Shown piece after piece: positions 8,283 to 17,320 of a stretch of 64,000 nt of DNA. Origin of the DNA: Candidatus Delongbacteria bacterium. GTDB taxonomy: Bacteria; CAIWAD01. Where the stretch lies: positions 59,470 through 123,469 of the forward strand of contig JBAYTZ010000011.1 of assembly GCA_041675285.1 (NCBI GenBank). The letters run 5' to 3'. A program made the translations under genes and the position numbers. A model generated the notes under the pieces. The model had not been told where the DNA came from and searched no databases. It saw only the letters and a list, made by a program, of their open reading frames with translations. Position 1 is the first letter of the stretch. Each line of letters starts with the position of its first letter.

Positions 8283-10610
8283 TCACTCTCCCTCTTGGGG
8301 CAGGCGCGCTTCGGCGGGAGCCGTCGCCGCCTGCAGGCCCAGTTCGCCGGCCAGGGCCCGCAGCCGCGGGCCGTCCAGCCCGGAGCCCAGGGCCTGGCCC
8401 AGCAACTCCGCCGCCCCGGCAGGTCCGAAGACCCGGGCCCGGAACTCCACCCAGTCCGCCATCCGGCCGTCCAGCCCCAGCGGCGCGTTGGGCACCTGCA
8501 GGGACTGGGAGTGCAGGCGGTCCGCCTCCTGCATCAACTGCCGGGCCTGCTCGGCCTGCCCGCCCTCCAGGCTGGCCTGGCCCGTGAGTTCGAAGATCCG
8601 CGCCAGCAGGCCGATGGCCGCGGCCTGGCCGAAAGCGCGGTTCTCGCCCTGCTTGAGGGCGGCGTCGGCCTCCTCCAGCAGGGCCACCGCGGCGTCCCGC
8701 GCCCCCTGGGGATTGCCCTCTTCCAGCAGCGCGGCCGCCCGGGCCAGGCGCGCGTCCGCCGTGGCCGGGTTCGCCGCCAGCTCGCTCTTCAGGCGGGCCA
8801 GCCCGGCCTCCAGGGCCGCGGGGTCCGTCTTGCGCAGGATGTGGATTTCCTCGTGGTCGTAGTAGCGCAGGCTGAATTCCGCCGGCTCGTCGTCGATGGG
8901 CACGCCCAGCACGCGGGGCCGGCTCTGGAAGACCGTGTCGGTGACGAAGCCCAGCCGGCCGGCGAACAGCTCTTCGTAGAAGCGGCGCTCGGCGGGATAA
9001 CGCGTGCTGCGCTCGTAGCCCAGCTTGCGGTTGGACTCGAGGATCGCCGCCCAGTCCACCTGGCGCAGCCGGTCCACCAGGAAGTCCAGCTTCTCGGCCT
9101 CCGTACAGCCCGTGGCCCGGTAGACCGTGGGGATTTCCAGGCAGACGTTGCGGTAGCGCGGCATGTGGATCACGGGCTTGATGGAGTTGGCGCTGCGCTC
9201 GTGCAGCAGGCGCGCCCCGTCCGGCAAGTGGGCGGCCAGCCAGCGGCCGGCGGAGATCCGGCTGTCCTCCCGCCCGTGGACGGAGGCCAGCGCCGCGGTC
9301 CAGGCCAGCGCGGGCAGCGCCACGGCCAGGATCAGCAGCAGGGCGGCGGCGCGCGTCAGCCGGCCGCGGGCCAGGCGCAGCAGGTCCACGCAGAGCACGG
9401 CGGCGCCCAGGGCCAGCAGGGGCAGGAAGGGCAGGGCGTAGCGCATGAACAGCACCTTGGCCCCGGCGGTGAGCAGCAGGCCCGGCACGAACCAGGCCAG
9501 CAGCAGCCAATCCGCCGGGCGACGCCGCCAGATGGCCCAGAGGATTCCAGCCAGCCCGCCCAGCAGCAGGGTCGGCCCCGCCGCCCACCAGAGCACGTTG
9601 CCCAGCAGGAAGGAGAAGGGCCGGATGTCCTCGAACTGGATCTGGAAGGGGTAGAAGAAGTCGCCGCGCACGTTGTGCAGGATGTGCACGAGCCCGAAGG
9701 CGTTGTCGGCGAACAGGAAGCTCCGCCAGTCCAGCAGGGCGTAGGGGTTGAGCAGGAAGAACACGCCCAGAGTGAGCGCCCCGGCGGCCAGCAGGTGCGG
9801 GCCGAACAGGCGCCGGCCCAGGCTGGCCATGCGCGCGCCGGCGCCGCTGGGCCAGGGCTCGCGGACCAGCTCGGCGGCGATGAGCGGCAGCACCACCAGC
9901 ACGGCGTTGATCTTGGTGGAGACCGCCAGGCCCGCTGCCACGGCGGCCAGCAGCAGGTCGCTCCAGCGGAAGGTCCGGGCCAGGCGCGCGCTGTGGGCGA
10001 AGCTCCAGAGCGTGAAGAAGAGCATGGGCATGTCCACGGTGCCGAAGCGCCCGCTCTGGGCGTGAAAGGCCGCGCCCGCCAGCAGCAGGGCCGCCAGCCG
10101 GGCCACGGCGCGCCCGTGCAGGCTCAAGGCCGCCCAGTAGAGCAGACCAATGCAGCCCAGCCCCAAGAGCGCGGTCAGCCAGCGCACGGCCAGCCAGGTG
10201 GCCTTAAAGGAGACGGGATCCTCCTCGTCGAAGGCCCTCACGCCGCCGCCCAGGGCGCGCGCCTTCACCACGAGCGTGTGCAGGTAGATGGTGGTGGCGC
10301 CGTAGAGGCTGTAGTCCACCTTCTCGCCGTAGAGTTCGCCCGTGGGGCGCCAGGAGTCGCTCTGGGTGAAGTTCTTGGCCGCGCGGATGTTGGAGTTCTC
10401 GTCCGGGTGGAAGGCGAAGAAGTGGCCGGGACCGCCACTCTCCGCAGGGGCGGGGTTGAAGTCCGTCCAGCCCCAGTCCAGGCCGTTCAGGCGCCAGAGG
10501 GCCGCCAGCAGCAGCACCAGCACCAGCACCAGATCCAGCCGCAGTGTCCGACGGCCCAGTCGCAGCGTCGCCAGGCCCTGCTTCCACTCATCGCGCATCG
10601 CTTGCCCCAT
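8283..10610 (-). CDS. GT39-like polytopic membrane glycosyltransferase with C-terminal helical domain
   Basis: A 775-residue membrane protein. The first half (about 25-460) holds ten or more predicted transmembrane helices and looks like the dolichyl-phosphate-mannose-protein mannosyltransferase / ArnT superfamily. An acidic first external loop (WTDFNPAPAE, then HPDEN) corresponds to the catalytic loop region. Residues about 470-775 are soluble and mostly Ala/Leu/Glu helices, perhaps TPR-like, outside the membrane. It probably transfers a lipid-linked sugar to a periplasmic acceptor. The nearby DPM1-like enzyme could provide the donor. The start is not certain: the ATG at 10610 lacks a Shine-Dalgarno and an ATG at 10598 is possible. 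Confidence 0.75.
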   Translation of the reverse strand: MGQAMRDEWKQGLATLRLGRRTLRLDLVLVLVLLLAALWRLNGLDWGWTDFNPAPAESGGPGHFFAFHPDENSNIRAAKNFTQSDSWRPTGELYGEKVDYSLYGATTIYLHTLVVKARALGGGVRAFDEEDPVSFKATWLAVRWLTALLGLGCIGLLYWAALSLHGRAVARLAALLLAGAAFHAQSGRFGTVDMPMLFFTLWSFAHSARLARTFRWSDLLLAAVAAGLAVSTKINAVLVVLPLIAAELVREPWPSGAGARMASLGRRLFGPHLLAAGALTLGVFFLLNPYALLDWRSFLFADNAFGLVHILHNVRGDFFYPFQIQFEDIRPFSFLLGNVLWWAAGPTLLLGGLAGILWAIWRRRPADWLLLAWFVPGLLLTAGAKVLFMRYALPFLPLLALGAAVLCVDLLRLARGRLTRAAALLLILAVALPALAWTAALASVHGREDSRISAGRWLAAHLPDGARLLHERSANSIKPVIHMPRYRNVCLEIPTVYRATGCTEAEKLDFLVDRLRQVDWAAILESNRKLGYERSTRYPAERRFYEELFAGRLGFVTDTVFQSRPRVLGVPIDDEPAEFSLRYYDHEEIHILRKTDPAALEAGLARLKSELAANPATADARLARAAALLEEGNPQGARDAAVALLEEADAALKQGENRAFGQAAAIGLLARIFELTGQASLEGGQAEQARQLMQEADRLHSQSLQVPNAPLGLDGRMADWVEFRARVFGPAGAAELLGQALGSGLDGPRLRALAGELGLQAATAPAEARLPQEGE

Positions 10611-10876
10611 CCGTTACAGGCCGTCACAATCTCACGCTCACCACGAAGAACACGAAGCCGGGAGAAGCGCGGGAAGAGGAGGTCGAGTCTGGATTCAGCG
10701 CACATCGACTGGTCCAGTTGTCGCCCACGTCGGAGAAGAATCAGTGTCTACTCCTGGAAGCTCGCCGCCCGAAGTCGTCCGTCACCGCCGCTCAGCTCAG
10801 ATATTCTTCTATCCAAACCCTTCGTGCCCTTCTCCGCTCTTCGTGCCCTTCGTGGTACGTCTTCTGTGGAGAGCCT
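10611..10876. repeat. 266-bp gap bounded by CACGAAG inverted repeats
   Basis: No gene is visible. The left side contains CACCACGAAGAACACGAAG (from about 10638). The right side contains CTTCGTGCCCTTCGTGG (about 10840-10856), so the ends can pair. The same motif family recurs at 28471-28818. GC content is lower than in the neighbouring genes. It may form a cruciform or a transcript hairpin. It lies between two minus-strand genes, and no clear terminator with a U-tract was seen. Confidence 0.6.
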
Positions 10877-11620
10877 TCAGCGAGCAACACCCGGCCCGTA
10901 GGCACCGGTCGCGCGCCGGCCGGCGATGTGCAGCAGGCCCTTGAGGCTGCCCAGGGTGTCCCGCACCAGGCGCACGCGCGTGTCCGCGTCGTTGGTCCAG
11001 GTCACCGGAATCTCCGTGATCCCGTAACCCAGGTGGCGCGCCAGGAAGAGGATCTCCGCGTCGAAGCTCCAGTTGGAAAGGGTCTGGCGGGCGAACACCG
11101 CCTGGGCCGCGTCCCGGCGGAAGATCTTGAAGCCGCAGGTGAAGTCCGTCACCGCCACGCCGGCCAGGGTCTGGGCCAGCAGCGTGAAGCCCTTGCCCAT
11201 GGTCTCGCGCAGCCAGGGCTGGTGGCGGGCGATCACGGCCTCGCGGTTCTTGCGCGTGCCGATCACCACGGCCTCCCGCCGGGCCAGCGCGGGCAGGAAG
11301 AGCTCCAGGGTCTCCATGGGCGTGGATTCGTCGGCGTCGCAGAACAGGATGTGGTCGCCCCGCGCCTCCAGCATGCCCCGGCGCACGGCTCCGCCCTTGC
11401 CCAAGTTGCGCTCGTTGCGCAGCCCGCGGAACTCGTGGGCCGCCCGGGCCGCGGCCTGGGCCACGTCCAGCGTGCGGTCCGCCGAGCCGTCGTCCACCAC
11501 GACGATCTCGTGGCGCGGGGCCAGCCGCTGCAGGGTGGCCACGGAGCGCTGCAGACTGGGCGCGATGCGCCGCTCTTCGTTCCAGGCCGGAATGACCACG
11601 CTGAGCAGGCCCTCATACAC
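10877..11620 (-). CDS. GT2 polyprenyl-phosphate glucosyltransferase-like
   Basis: A 247-residue GT2 protein resembling dolichyl-phosphate beta-glucosyltransferase (ALG5-like) and bacterial relatives. It starts SVVIPAWNEERRI (7-19), has VVVDDGSADRT, RNLGKGGAVRRGMLEARGD, then the catalytic CDADE, and later FTCGFKIFRRDAA. The start was placed at the GTG at 11620 because AAGGAGGAG lies 7 bases upstream and the preceding frame lacks GT character. This start overlaps the upstream GT2 gene by 8 bases. It would charge a lipid carrier at the cytoplasmic side. No membrane helices are obvious. Confidence 0.83.
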   Translation of the reverse strand: MYEGLLSVVIPAWNEERRIAPSLQRSVATLQRLAPRHEIVVVDDGSADRTLDVAQAAARAAHEFRGLRNERNLGKGGAVRRGMLEARGDHILFCDADESTPMETLELFLPALARREAVVIGTRKNREAVIARHQPWLRETMGKGFTLLAQTLAGVAVTDFTCGFKIFRRDAAQAVFARQTLSNWSFDAEILFLARHLGYGITEIPVTWTNDADTRVRLVRDTLGSLKGLLHIAGRRATGAYGPGVAR

Positions 11621-12740
11621 CGGCGGACTCCTCCTTGACTTGCAGAACGGGCGGACACCAGCCCAGCGCCTGGACCGTGGTGCGGCCGCGCAGCCGGGCG
11701 GCCAGGGCCACGCTGCCCGGATAGTGCCCGCGTTGCAGCTCGGCCTCCGGCACCCGGCGCAGGGCCTGGATGCCCCGCCGGGCCTGCAGATCCCGCGGCA
11801 GCTGCGCCAGCCAGCCGGCCACACCCTTCAGCCCGGCCCAGGCGTGGGCCGGACGGCCCCCGGCCAGGTAACTGAGCAGCGCGGCGCCGTCCAGCAGCAG
11901 GCGAATGGGCAGACGGCGCAGCAGCGTGGCGCCGCCGGCGTTGCGCGTCAACATGCGCAGGCTGTTGCGATGGTTGAGATAGACCTTGAGCGGACTCTCC
12001 GCCCCGAGGCTGTAGCCGCTGTGGTGGCGCACCCGGCTCAGGGGCGCCGAGGCCAGTTCCCAGCCCGCCAGCCGCAGGCGCCAGTCCAGGTCGATCTCCT
12101 CCATGTGCATGAAGAAGCTCTCCTCCAGCAGGCCCACCTCGCGCAGGGCCTCCAGCTTAAGCGCGCAGGCCGTGCCCGAGGCCCAGGCCAGCCGGCGCGG
12201 CTCCAGCCAGTTGTCGCCGTCGGCCTCCAGCTCGCCCAGCACGCGGCCCAGGGCGAAGGGAAAGCCGTAGACGTCCAGCAGGCCGCCCGCGGCGCCGCTG
12301 TAGTCCAGCCGGCCGGGAAAGGGAATGGAGAGCAGGCGCGGCTGGACGGCGGCCAGCCTGGGATGCGCGGCCAGCAGGGCCAGCGGCTGCTCCAGCCAGT
12401 CCGGCGCGGGCTCCGTGTCGTTGTTGAGCAGCACGGCCACGCGGCAGGCGGGATCCGCCAGCGCGGCGCGCAGGCCGGCGTTGCAGCCGCCGGCGAAGCC
12501 CAGATTGCGCTCCTGGGCCAGCACCTCAACCCAGGGAAAGGCCCGGCGCACGCGCTCCACGCTGTCGTCCGGGCTGGCGTTGTCCACCAGCAGGACGCGG
12601 CAGGGCACCACGCCCCGGGCCAGGTGCGTCAGGCAACTTTCCAGGATCCCCCAGCCGCCGGCGTGGGGAATCACCACGCAGACCGCGCGGGCCTCCGCCC
12701 CGCGCTCGGAGGCGCGGTCCGCTTCCGGGAAGGGACTCAC
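11613..12740 (-). CDS. GT2 rhamnosyltransferase-like (WbbL type)
   Basis: A 375-residue GT2 protein with VVIPHAGGWGILESCL, LLVDNASPDDSVERV, NLGFAGGCNAGLRAAL, and the metal-binding NNDTEP region. MHMEEIDLDWRLRLAGWEL matches WbbL-type rhamnosyl- and related surface-polysaccharide transferases. The start is taken as the GTG at 12740, whose last bases overlap the TGA of the DUF2723 gene (GTGA), giving tight coupling. An earlier ATG would lie inside the DUF2723 gene without GT-like sequence. Residues about 290-340 are hydrophobic and may associate with the membrane. Acceptor and sugar are not known. Confidence 0.8.
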   Translation of the reverse strand: MSPFPEADRASERGAEARAVCVVIPHAGGWGILESCLTHLARGVVPCRVLLVDNASPDDSVERVRRAFPWVEVLAQERNLGFAGGCNAGLRAALADPACRVAVLLNNDTEPAPDWLEQPLALLAAHPRLAAVQPRLLSIPFPGRLDYSGAAGGLLDVYGFPFALGRVLGELEADGDNWLEPRRLAWASGTACALKLEALREVGLLEESFFMHMEEIDLDWRLRLAGWELASAPLSRVRHHSGYSLGAESPLKVYLNHRNSLRMLTRNAGGATLLRRLPIRLLLDGAALLSYLAGGRPAHAWAGLKGVAGWLAQLPRDLQARRGIQALRRVPEAELQRGHYPGSVALAARLRGRTTVQALGWCPPVLQVKEESAGV

Positions 12741-15592
12741 CGGCTCCCAGCGGCCTGCGCGGAGTCCAGCTTGGCCTGATAGCGCAGCAGCCGACTCTGG
12801 GCGCCCGGGTCGTTGGGGTTCTTCTTCAACCACTCCTGCACCAGCTTGACGGCCTCGGCCCAGTTGCCCTGGGCCTCCAGCAGCCGGATCAGTCCGGCGG
12901 TGGCCTCGGTCAGGCCGGGGTTCTGCAGCAGCACGCGCCGGTAGCGCTCCGCCGCCAGCTCGCGCTCCCCCGCCTCCTCCAGCAGATAGGCCGTCTCCAT
13001 CCGGATCTTCTGGGTGGGATCCTTCTCCGCCAGGCTGTCCAGGATCCCCAGGCCGCGCTGGATCTCCTTCAGAGGCTGGATCCAGTAGCTGCCCAGGTAG
13101 AACAGCTCCTCCTGGTTGAGCCGCGCCGGATCAAGGATCTCCAGCCGCGTGCGCAGGCCGTCCGGATTGCCCAGCCGCTGGAAGAGCAGGCCCAGCTGCA
13201 TGGAGAGTTGCGGGCTGTAAGAGGGCACCACGGCCTCGGGCATCAGCTCGTCCATCCGGTTCAGGATGGCCAGCGCCTCGGGCTTGCGCTGCAGGCCGTC
13301 CAGCTCCAGGGCCTGCTGGATGAAGGCGCTGCGGTAATTCTGCACCAGCTTCTGGATGTTGTCGTCGTAGTAGATGCCCGGGTCGTTCAGGCCGCGCAGG
13401 TTCTGCTCGAAGATCGCCAGGCTGCCGCCCAGGATGGCGGGATCCAGCGCCATCTCGCGCTGGGGCTTGTCCATCACGCGGTAGGCCAGGCCGTCCATCC
13501 GCAGGTTGGGATCCAGCCCGGCGAAGTTGTCCCGGGCCACGGTGACGGCGAAGTAGATCGGGCGCTGCCAGAGGTTGGCCTTGACGATCTCGAGGATCAT
13601 CCGGTCCTGGACACGCAGGAAATTGCGCTCCTGGGTGCCGTCGCCCATGGGGATGAACAGCGTGGGCGGGCAGGTGACGGCGTAGGTCTGGCCGTCGGCG
13701 CTGCGCAGCGGCACCTTGTACCAGGCCTCCTTGGGCAGGGGGTTGCCCACCGCGTCCCGCCAGACCTCCTGGCCCCAGTAGCGCCAGGCGAAGGCCTCGT
13801 CCCCGCGCCCGTCGATGGCCAGGTCGATGTTCTCATCCGAGAAGAAGGAGGAGAGCGGCAGGGTCGGGGCCTCGTCGCGCAGCTGCTTCACATACCAGCC
13901 CGTGTTCAGCAGGCTCAAGTTCACCACCCGCACGTCGGGGCGGAATTTCTCGACAATCTGCAGGTACCAGAGCGGGAAGGTGTCGTTGTCCCCGTTGGTG
14001 AACAGGATGGCGTCCGGCGCCAGGGTGGCCAGCGCGTTGCGCGCGTAATCCTGGGCCACGTAGTTGCGGCTGCGGTCGTGGGTGAAGTAATTCGCCACCA
14101 CCATGTTGGCCGGCAGCATGGCCAGCATCACCAGCAGCAGGGCCCACTGCGCCGGGGCCTTCAGGTTCTTCAGCCAACGCCCCAGGTCCTCCAGCAGGCT
14201 CCAGGCGCCCAACCCGATCCAGATGGCGAAGGCGAAGTAGGAGCCCACGTAGGCGTAGTCGCGCTCCCGGGGCTGGGGATTCTCCTGGTTCAGGTAGACC
14301 ACGATGGCCACGCCCGTCAGCACGAACAGGTTGGCGATGGTGAAGGCGCGCTTCCAGTCCTTCTGGAAGTGCGTCACCACGCCCCACAGCCCCACCAGCA
14401 GCGGCAGGCCGAAGAACTGGAAGCCCGTCCGCCCGGTCTCCATCACGCGGCCGATGAAGTTCCAGTTGAAGTAGCGGATGTACATCTCGCGGATCTGCCA
14501 GTCCCAGAAGGGCGCCTTGCGCTCCAGCAGCTGGGTGACGATGGACTCGCTGCCGTATTGCTCGCGGCTCAGGTAGGCGATCAGGCCGGCCAGGGTCTCG
14601 GGGTTGTTCTCGTCCAGGGGCGGGTTCAGGCCGCTGCGCAGCAGGATCACCACGTAGCTCAGGTAGCCCAGGATGATCAGCAACAGTCCGGCGGAGCCCA
14701 GCGCCAGCGGCCGGTTGCCCTTGACGCGGCCCAGGTTGAACAGGAAGCCCAGCCCCACCAGCAGCGCCAGCAGCCCGCCGGCGGCCAGCGCCTCGCCGCC
14801 CAGGTCGTGCAGCAGGTTGATGAACTTGGGCAGCCAGAGCACGACGCCGGGGAAGACCGGCAGGATGGCCAGCGTGCAGAGGCCCCAGAACAGCAGGAAG
14901 TGCCCGGTCTCCTGGGGCTTGCCCTCCCGCCAGTGGAAGTAGATCACCAGGAAGACCATGGGCAGCGCCAGCACGTTGAGCAGGTGCACGCCGATGGCCA
15001 GGCCGATGAGGTAGAAGACCAGCAGCAGGATGCGGTCCCCGTCGTGCCGGCCGCGCAGCTCCAGGTCGTGCCAGACCAGCGCCAGCCAGACCACCAGCGC
15101 CGTGAACAGCATGCTGATGGCGTAGACCTCGGCCTCCACGGCGTTGAACCAGAAGGTGTCCGTGGCCATGAAGGTCAGGGCGCCCAGCGCCGCGCCGCCC
15201 AACTCGGCCAGGCCCATCCGCTCCAGGGGTTTCCAGTAGCGCAGCAGCTGCACGATGGTCAGGTAGAGCAGCAGCACGGTCAGCGCGCTGGTGAGCACGC
15301 TGATGAAGTTCACCCGCGCCCCCACGTCGCCGAACAGGGGCAGCATGGAGAACAGCCGGCCCAGCAGCAGGAAGAAGGGCGCGCCGGGCGGATGGGGCAC
15401 CGACAGGCTGTGGGAGCTGGCGATGAACTCGCCGCAGTCCCAGAAACTGGTGGTGGGCGCCATGGTGAGGAAGTAGAGCACCAGGGAGGCCAGGAAGACG
15501 CCCAGGGCCGTCAGCCGGTGCCAAAGTCGCAGGTTGCCCGTGAAGGCCGCGGAATCGTCCGTGGTCGTGGTGGCGGTGTCCGGGGATTTCAT
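12737..15592 (-). CDS. DUF2723 polytopic membrane protein, O-mannosyltransferase-like, with TPR-like tail
   Basis: A 951-residue protein from the ATG at 15592, which has GGGAG just upstream. The first half holds many transmembrane helices and the DUF2723 signature: FLTMAPTTSFWDCGEF followed by a His-Pro-Pro-Gly block (HPPGAPFF). This family is common in Bacteroidetes and related to GT-C glycosyltransferases. The middle (about 520-700) is periplasmic, with NGDNDTFPLWYLQ and DVRVVNLSLLNT. Residues about 780-951 are helical repeats of TPR type. It probably glycosylates exported proteins or glycans using a lipid-linked donor. The gene heads a transcript with the two GT2 genes. Confidence 0.82.
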   Translation of the reverse strand: MKSPDTATTTTDDSAAFTGNLRLWHRLTALGVFLASLVLYFLTMAPTTSFWDCGEFIASSHSLSVPHPPGAPFFLLLGRLFSMLPLFGDVGARVNFISVLTSALTVLLLYLTIVQLLRYWKPLERMGLAELGGAALGALTFMATDTFWFNAVEAEVYAISMLFTALVVWLALVWHDLELRGRHDGDRILLLVFYLIGLAIGVHLLNVLALPMVFLVIYFHWREGKPQETGHFLLFWGLCTLAILPVFPGVVLWLPKFINLLHDLGGEALAAGGLLALLVGLGFLFNLGRVKGNRPLALGSAGLLLIILGYLSYVVILLRSGLNPPLDENNPETLAGLIAYLSREQYGSESIVTQLLERKAPFWDWQIREMYIRYFNWNFIGRVMETGRTGFQFFGLPLLVGLWGVVTHFQKDWKRAFTIANLFVLTGVAIVVYLNQENPQPRERDYAYVGSYFAFAIWIGLGAWSLLEDLGRWLKNLKAPAQWALLLVMLAMLPANMVVANYFTHDRSRNYVAQDYARNALATLAPDAILFTNGDNDTFPLWYLQIVEKFRPDVRVVNLSLLNTGWYVKQLRDEAPTLPLSSFFSDENIDLAIDGRGDEAFAWRYWGQEVWRDAVGNPLPKEAWYKVPLRSADGQTYAVTCPPTLFIPMGDGTQERNFLRVQDRMILEIVKANLWQRPIYFAVTVARDNFAGLDPNLRMDGLAYRVMDKPQREMALDPAILGGSLAIFEQNLRGLNDPGIYYDDNIQKLVQNYRSAFIQQALELDGLQRKPEALAILNRMDELMPEAVVPSYSPQLSMQLGLLFQRLGNPDGLRTRLEILDPARLNQEELFYLGSYWIQPLKEIQRGLGILDSLAEKDPTQKIRMETAYLLEEAGERELAAERYRRVLLQNPGLTEATAGLIRLLEAQGNWAEAVKLVQEWLKKNPNDPGAQSRLLRYQAKLDSAQAAGSR

Positions 15593-16165
15593 CCCACTCC
15601 CAAGTCTGTTGATGGTACCGGTGAATCGGGCCGAATTCGGGCTTGGAAGCCCCAGCTTCCGCACGACGGCGGCCCTTCCAGCGGGTCCGCTGCGTCCGCT
15701 TGTCTGCTGGAGAAAAGCGCCGACCGGGCCTTTCGTTCGCCCGGGGCGCAGGAAAGGCGGCCCAAGGTAGGAAAAAGGGCCGGCGCGGAGATCCTTTGGC
15801 CCCCCCCGGGATCCGTTCGGAACCTGCCGCGCCGGCTGATCCGGCTGGAGGACCCTGCGTGAGGATCCCCCAGACCGGGATTCGAACTACCTACACCGGG
15901 ACGCCTGCGTGGTTGGGGACAGCATTCAGGCTTGCTGGTCCGCTTCCCGCCGGGGAAGGGACACCGCTGCGCCCTCCCCTCCCGGTTCCGGACCCAGGAT
16001 ACCAGCCCGCTGTTAACGGCAGTGTTAATGGGGCGCGCGGCAGGCGGCTTTTCGCCGGAAACCGCCCACGCCACCGGAAATCCCCTCCAAACTCCATCCT
16101 AACCCGGTCCTGACCGCAGCCTGACACCCGCCCCCCACCTTCAGCCCGCTGAATCCGAGGAGGCC
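15593..16165. other. 573-bp divergent intergenic region
   Basis: Lies between the minus-strand glycosylation genes and the plus-strand porin cluster, so it must carry promoters for both directions. No credible gene was found. A GGGATTCGAAC string near 15877-15887 looks like the T-arm of a tRNA read on the minus strand, but no paired T-stem or full cloverleaf can be built. A GGAGG ribosome site lies just before the porin ATG. I could not assign -35/-10 boxes with confidence. Confidence 0.5.
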
Positions 16166-17320
16166 ATGTTCCCTTCCCCCGTCCTGAATTGGCTGCTGGC
16201 CGGCCTGGCCCTGCTGGCGCCCCTGGCCCAGGCCCAGTACAGCCTGACCCACCCCCGCGGACGCGTGGAGCTGGAAGCCCGTCTGCGCACGGCCTGGCAC
16301 CACCGCTGGCTGTTCCCCGGCGACGAGGACCACAACAAGGACCGCTTCTATGTGGAGTCCGCCCGGCTCAAGTTCTCCGGCCAGCAGTACCGCTTCCGGC
16401 TGGCCTGGGAACTCCAGCTGGAGCTGCGCGGCCACAACGGCCTGGAGCGCGAGACGGGCCAGGAGCAGGACCACCAGGGTCTTGAGGCCCGCGATCTGCA
16501 CCTGTCCTGGCTGCCCTCCGACCAGCTCACCCTGCGGATGGGCCAGCAGAAGGTGCCCTACGGGCGCAAGCAGCTGATTCCCGAGCACGCCCAGTCCATC
16601 GTGCGGCGGCCGGAGGTGGTCAACGACTTCCTGCCCGGCCGGGACCGCGGGCTGCTGCTGCGGGCCCGCACGCCCGTCCGTGACTGGACCGGCTGGCTGG
16701 GCGTCTTCACGGGCAACGGCGAGAACCACAAGTACGACGACCCCGCGGGCCGGCCCCTCTACGCCGCCCGGCTGGAGTGGGCGCCGCTGGGCGAACTGGG
16801 CGGCGAGGAGGGCGACTTCTCCCACTCGAAACGGCTCCGCGTGCTGGCGGGCGTCAATCTGGCCCAGAGCCGGGACAAGGCCCCGGCCCTGGAGGATCCC
16901 CGCGACTACCTGCGCACCATCGACGGGGAGAAGCTCCTCTACGGCGGCGATTTCAGCGCCAAGTGGCGGGGCTGGCAGGGCACGCTGGAGTTCGATCACG
17001 CCCGCCTGAGGCCGGACAGCGGCGACGGATACCGGGCCGGCGGCTACATGGCCCAGCTGCAGTACGCCTGGCGTCTGCCCTGGAACGCGCTGGCCGGCTG
17101 GGTGCTGGAGCCCGTGGTGGCCTACGACGAATTCAATCCCAACCACCGCCGGGCGGACGACACCATGCGCGGCCTGACCACGGGAATCAACCTGCTGCCC
17201 GACGGGCACGACTTCAAAATCATGCTGGACTGGCTGCACCGCTTCAAGTTGAGGGAAGGGGACGCGAACCCATGGAAAGAGGACGAGTTGCGGCTGCTGG
17301 TGCAGCTGAGGGTCCTGTGA
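16166..17320 (+). CDS. OprO/OprP-family outer-membrane porin
   Basis: A 384-residue protein with a clear signal peptide (residues 1-23, ending LAQAQ) and alternating amphipathic strands, as in the phosphate-selective porin O/P family. Markers are WHHRWLFPGDEDHNKDRFYVESARLKFSG, the long loop with DLHLSWLPSDQLTLRMGQQKVPYGR, and RDRGLLLRARTP. The C-terminus ends in a strand (RLLVQLRVL), though not in the usual terminal Phe. GAGGAGGCC precedes the ATG. Family members take up phosphate or pyrophosphate, but many relatives in other phyla are untested. It overlaps the next gene (GTGA), so it heads the porin-LTD cluster. Confidence 0.83.
   Translation: MFPSPVLNWLLAGLALLAPLAQAQYSLTHPRGRVELEARLRTAWHHRWLFPGDEDHNKDRFYVESARLKFSGQQYRFRLAWELQLELRGHNGLERETGQEQDHQGLEARDLHLSWLPSDQLTLRMGQQKVPYGRKQLIPEHAQSIVRRPEVVNDFLPGRDRGLLLRARTPVRDWTGWLGVFTGNGENHKYDDPAGRPLYAARLEWAPLGELGGEEGDFSHSKRLRVLAGVNLAQSRDKAPALEDPRDYLRTIDGEKLLYGGDFSAKWRGWQGTLEFDHARLRPDSGDGYRAGGYMAQLQYAWRLPWNALAGWVLEPVVAYDEFNPNHRRADDTMRGLTTGINLLPDGHDFKIMLDWLHRFKLREGDANPWKEDELRLLVQLRVL

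Noticed and set aside
15870..15960. tRNA gene on the minus strand
   Set aside because: Only a TTCGAAT loop-like string is present; the T-stem does not pair and no D or anticodon arm fits.
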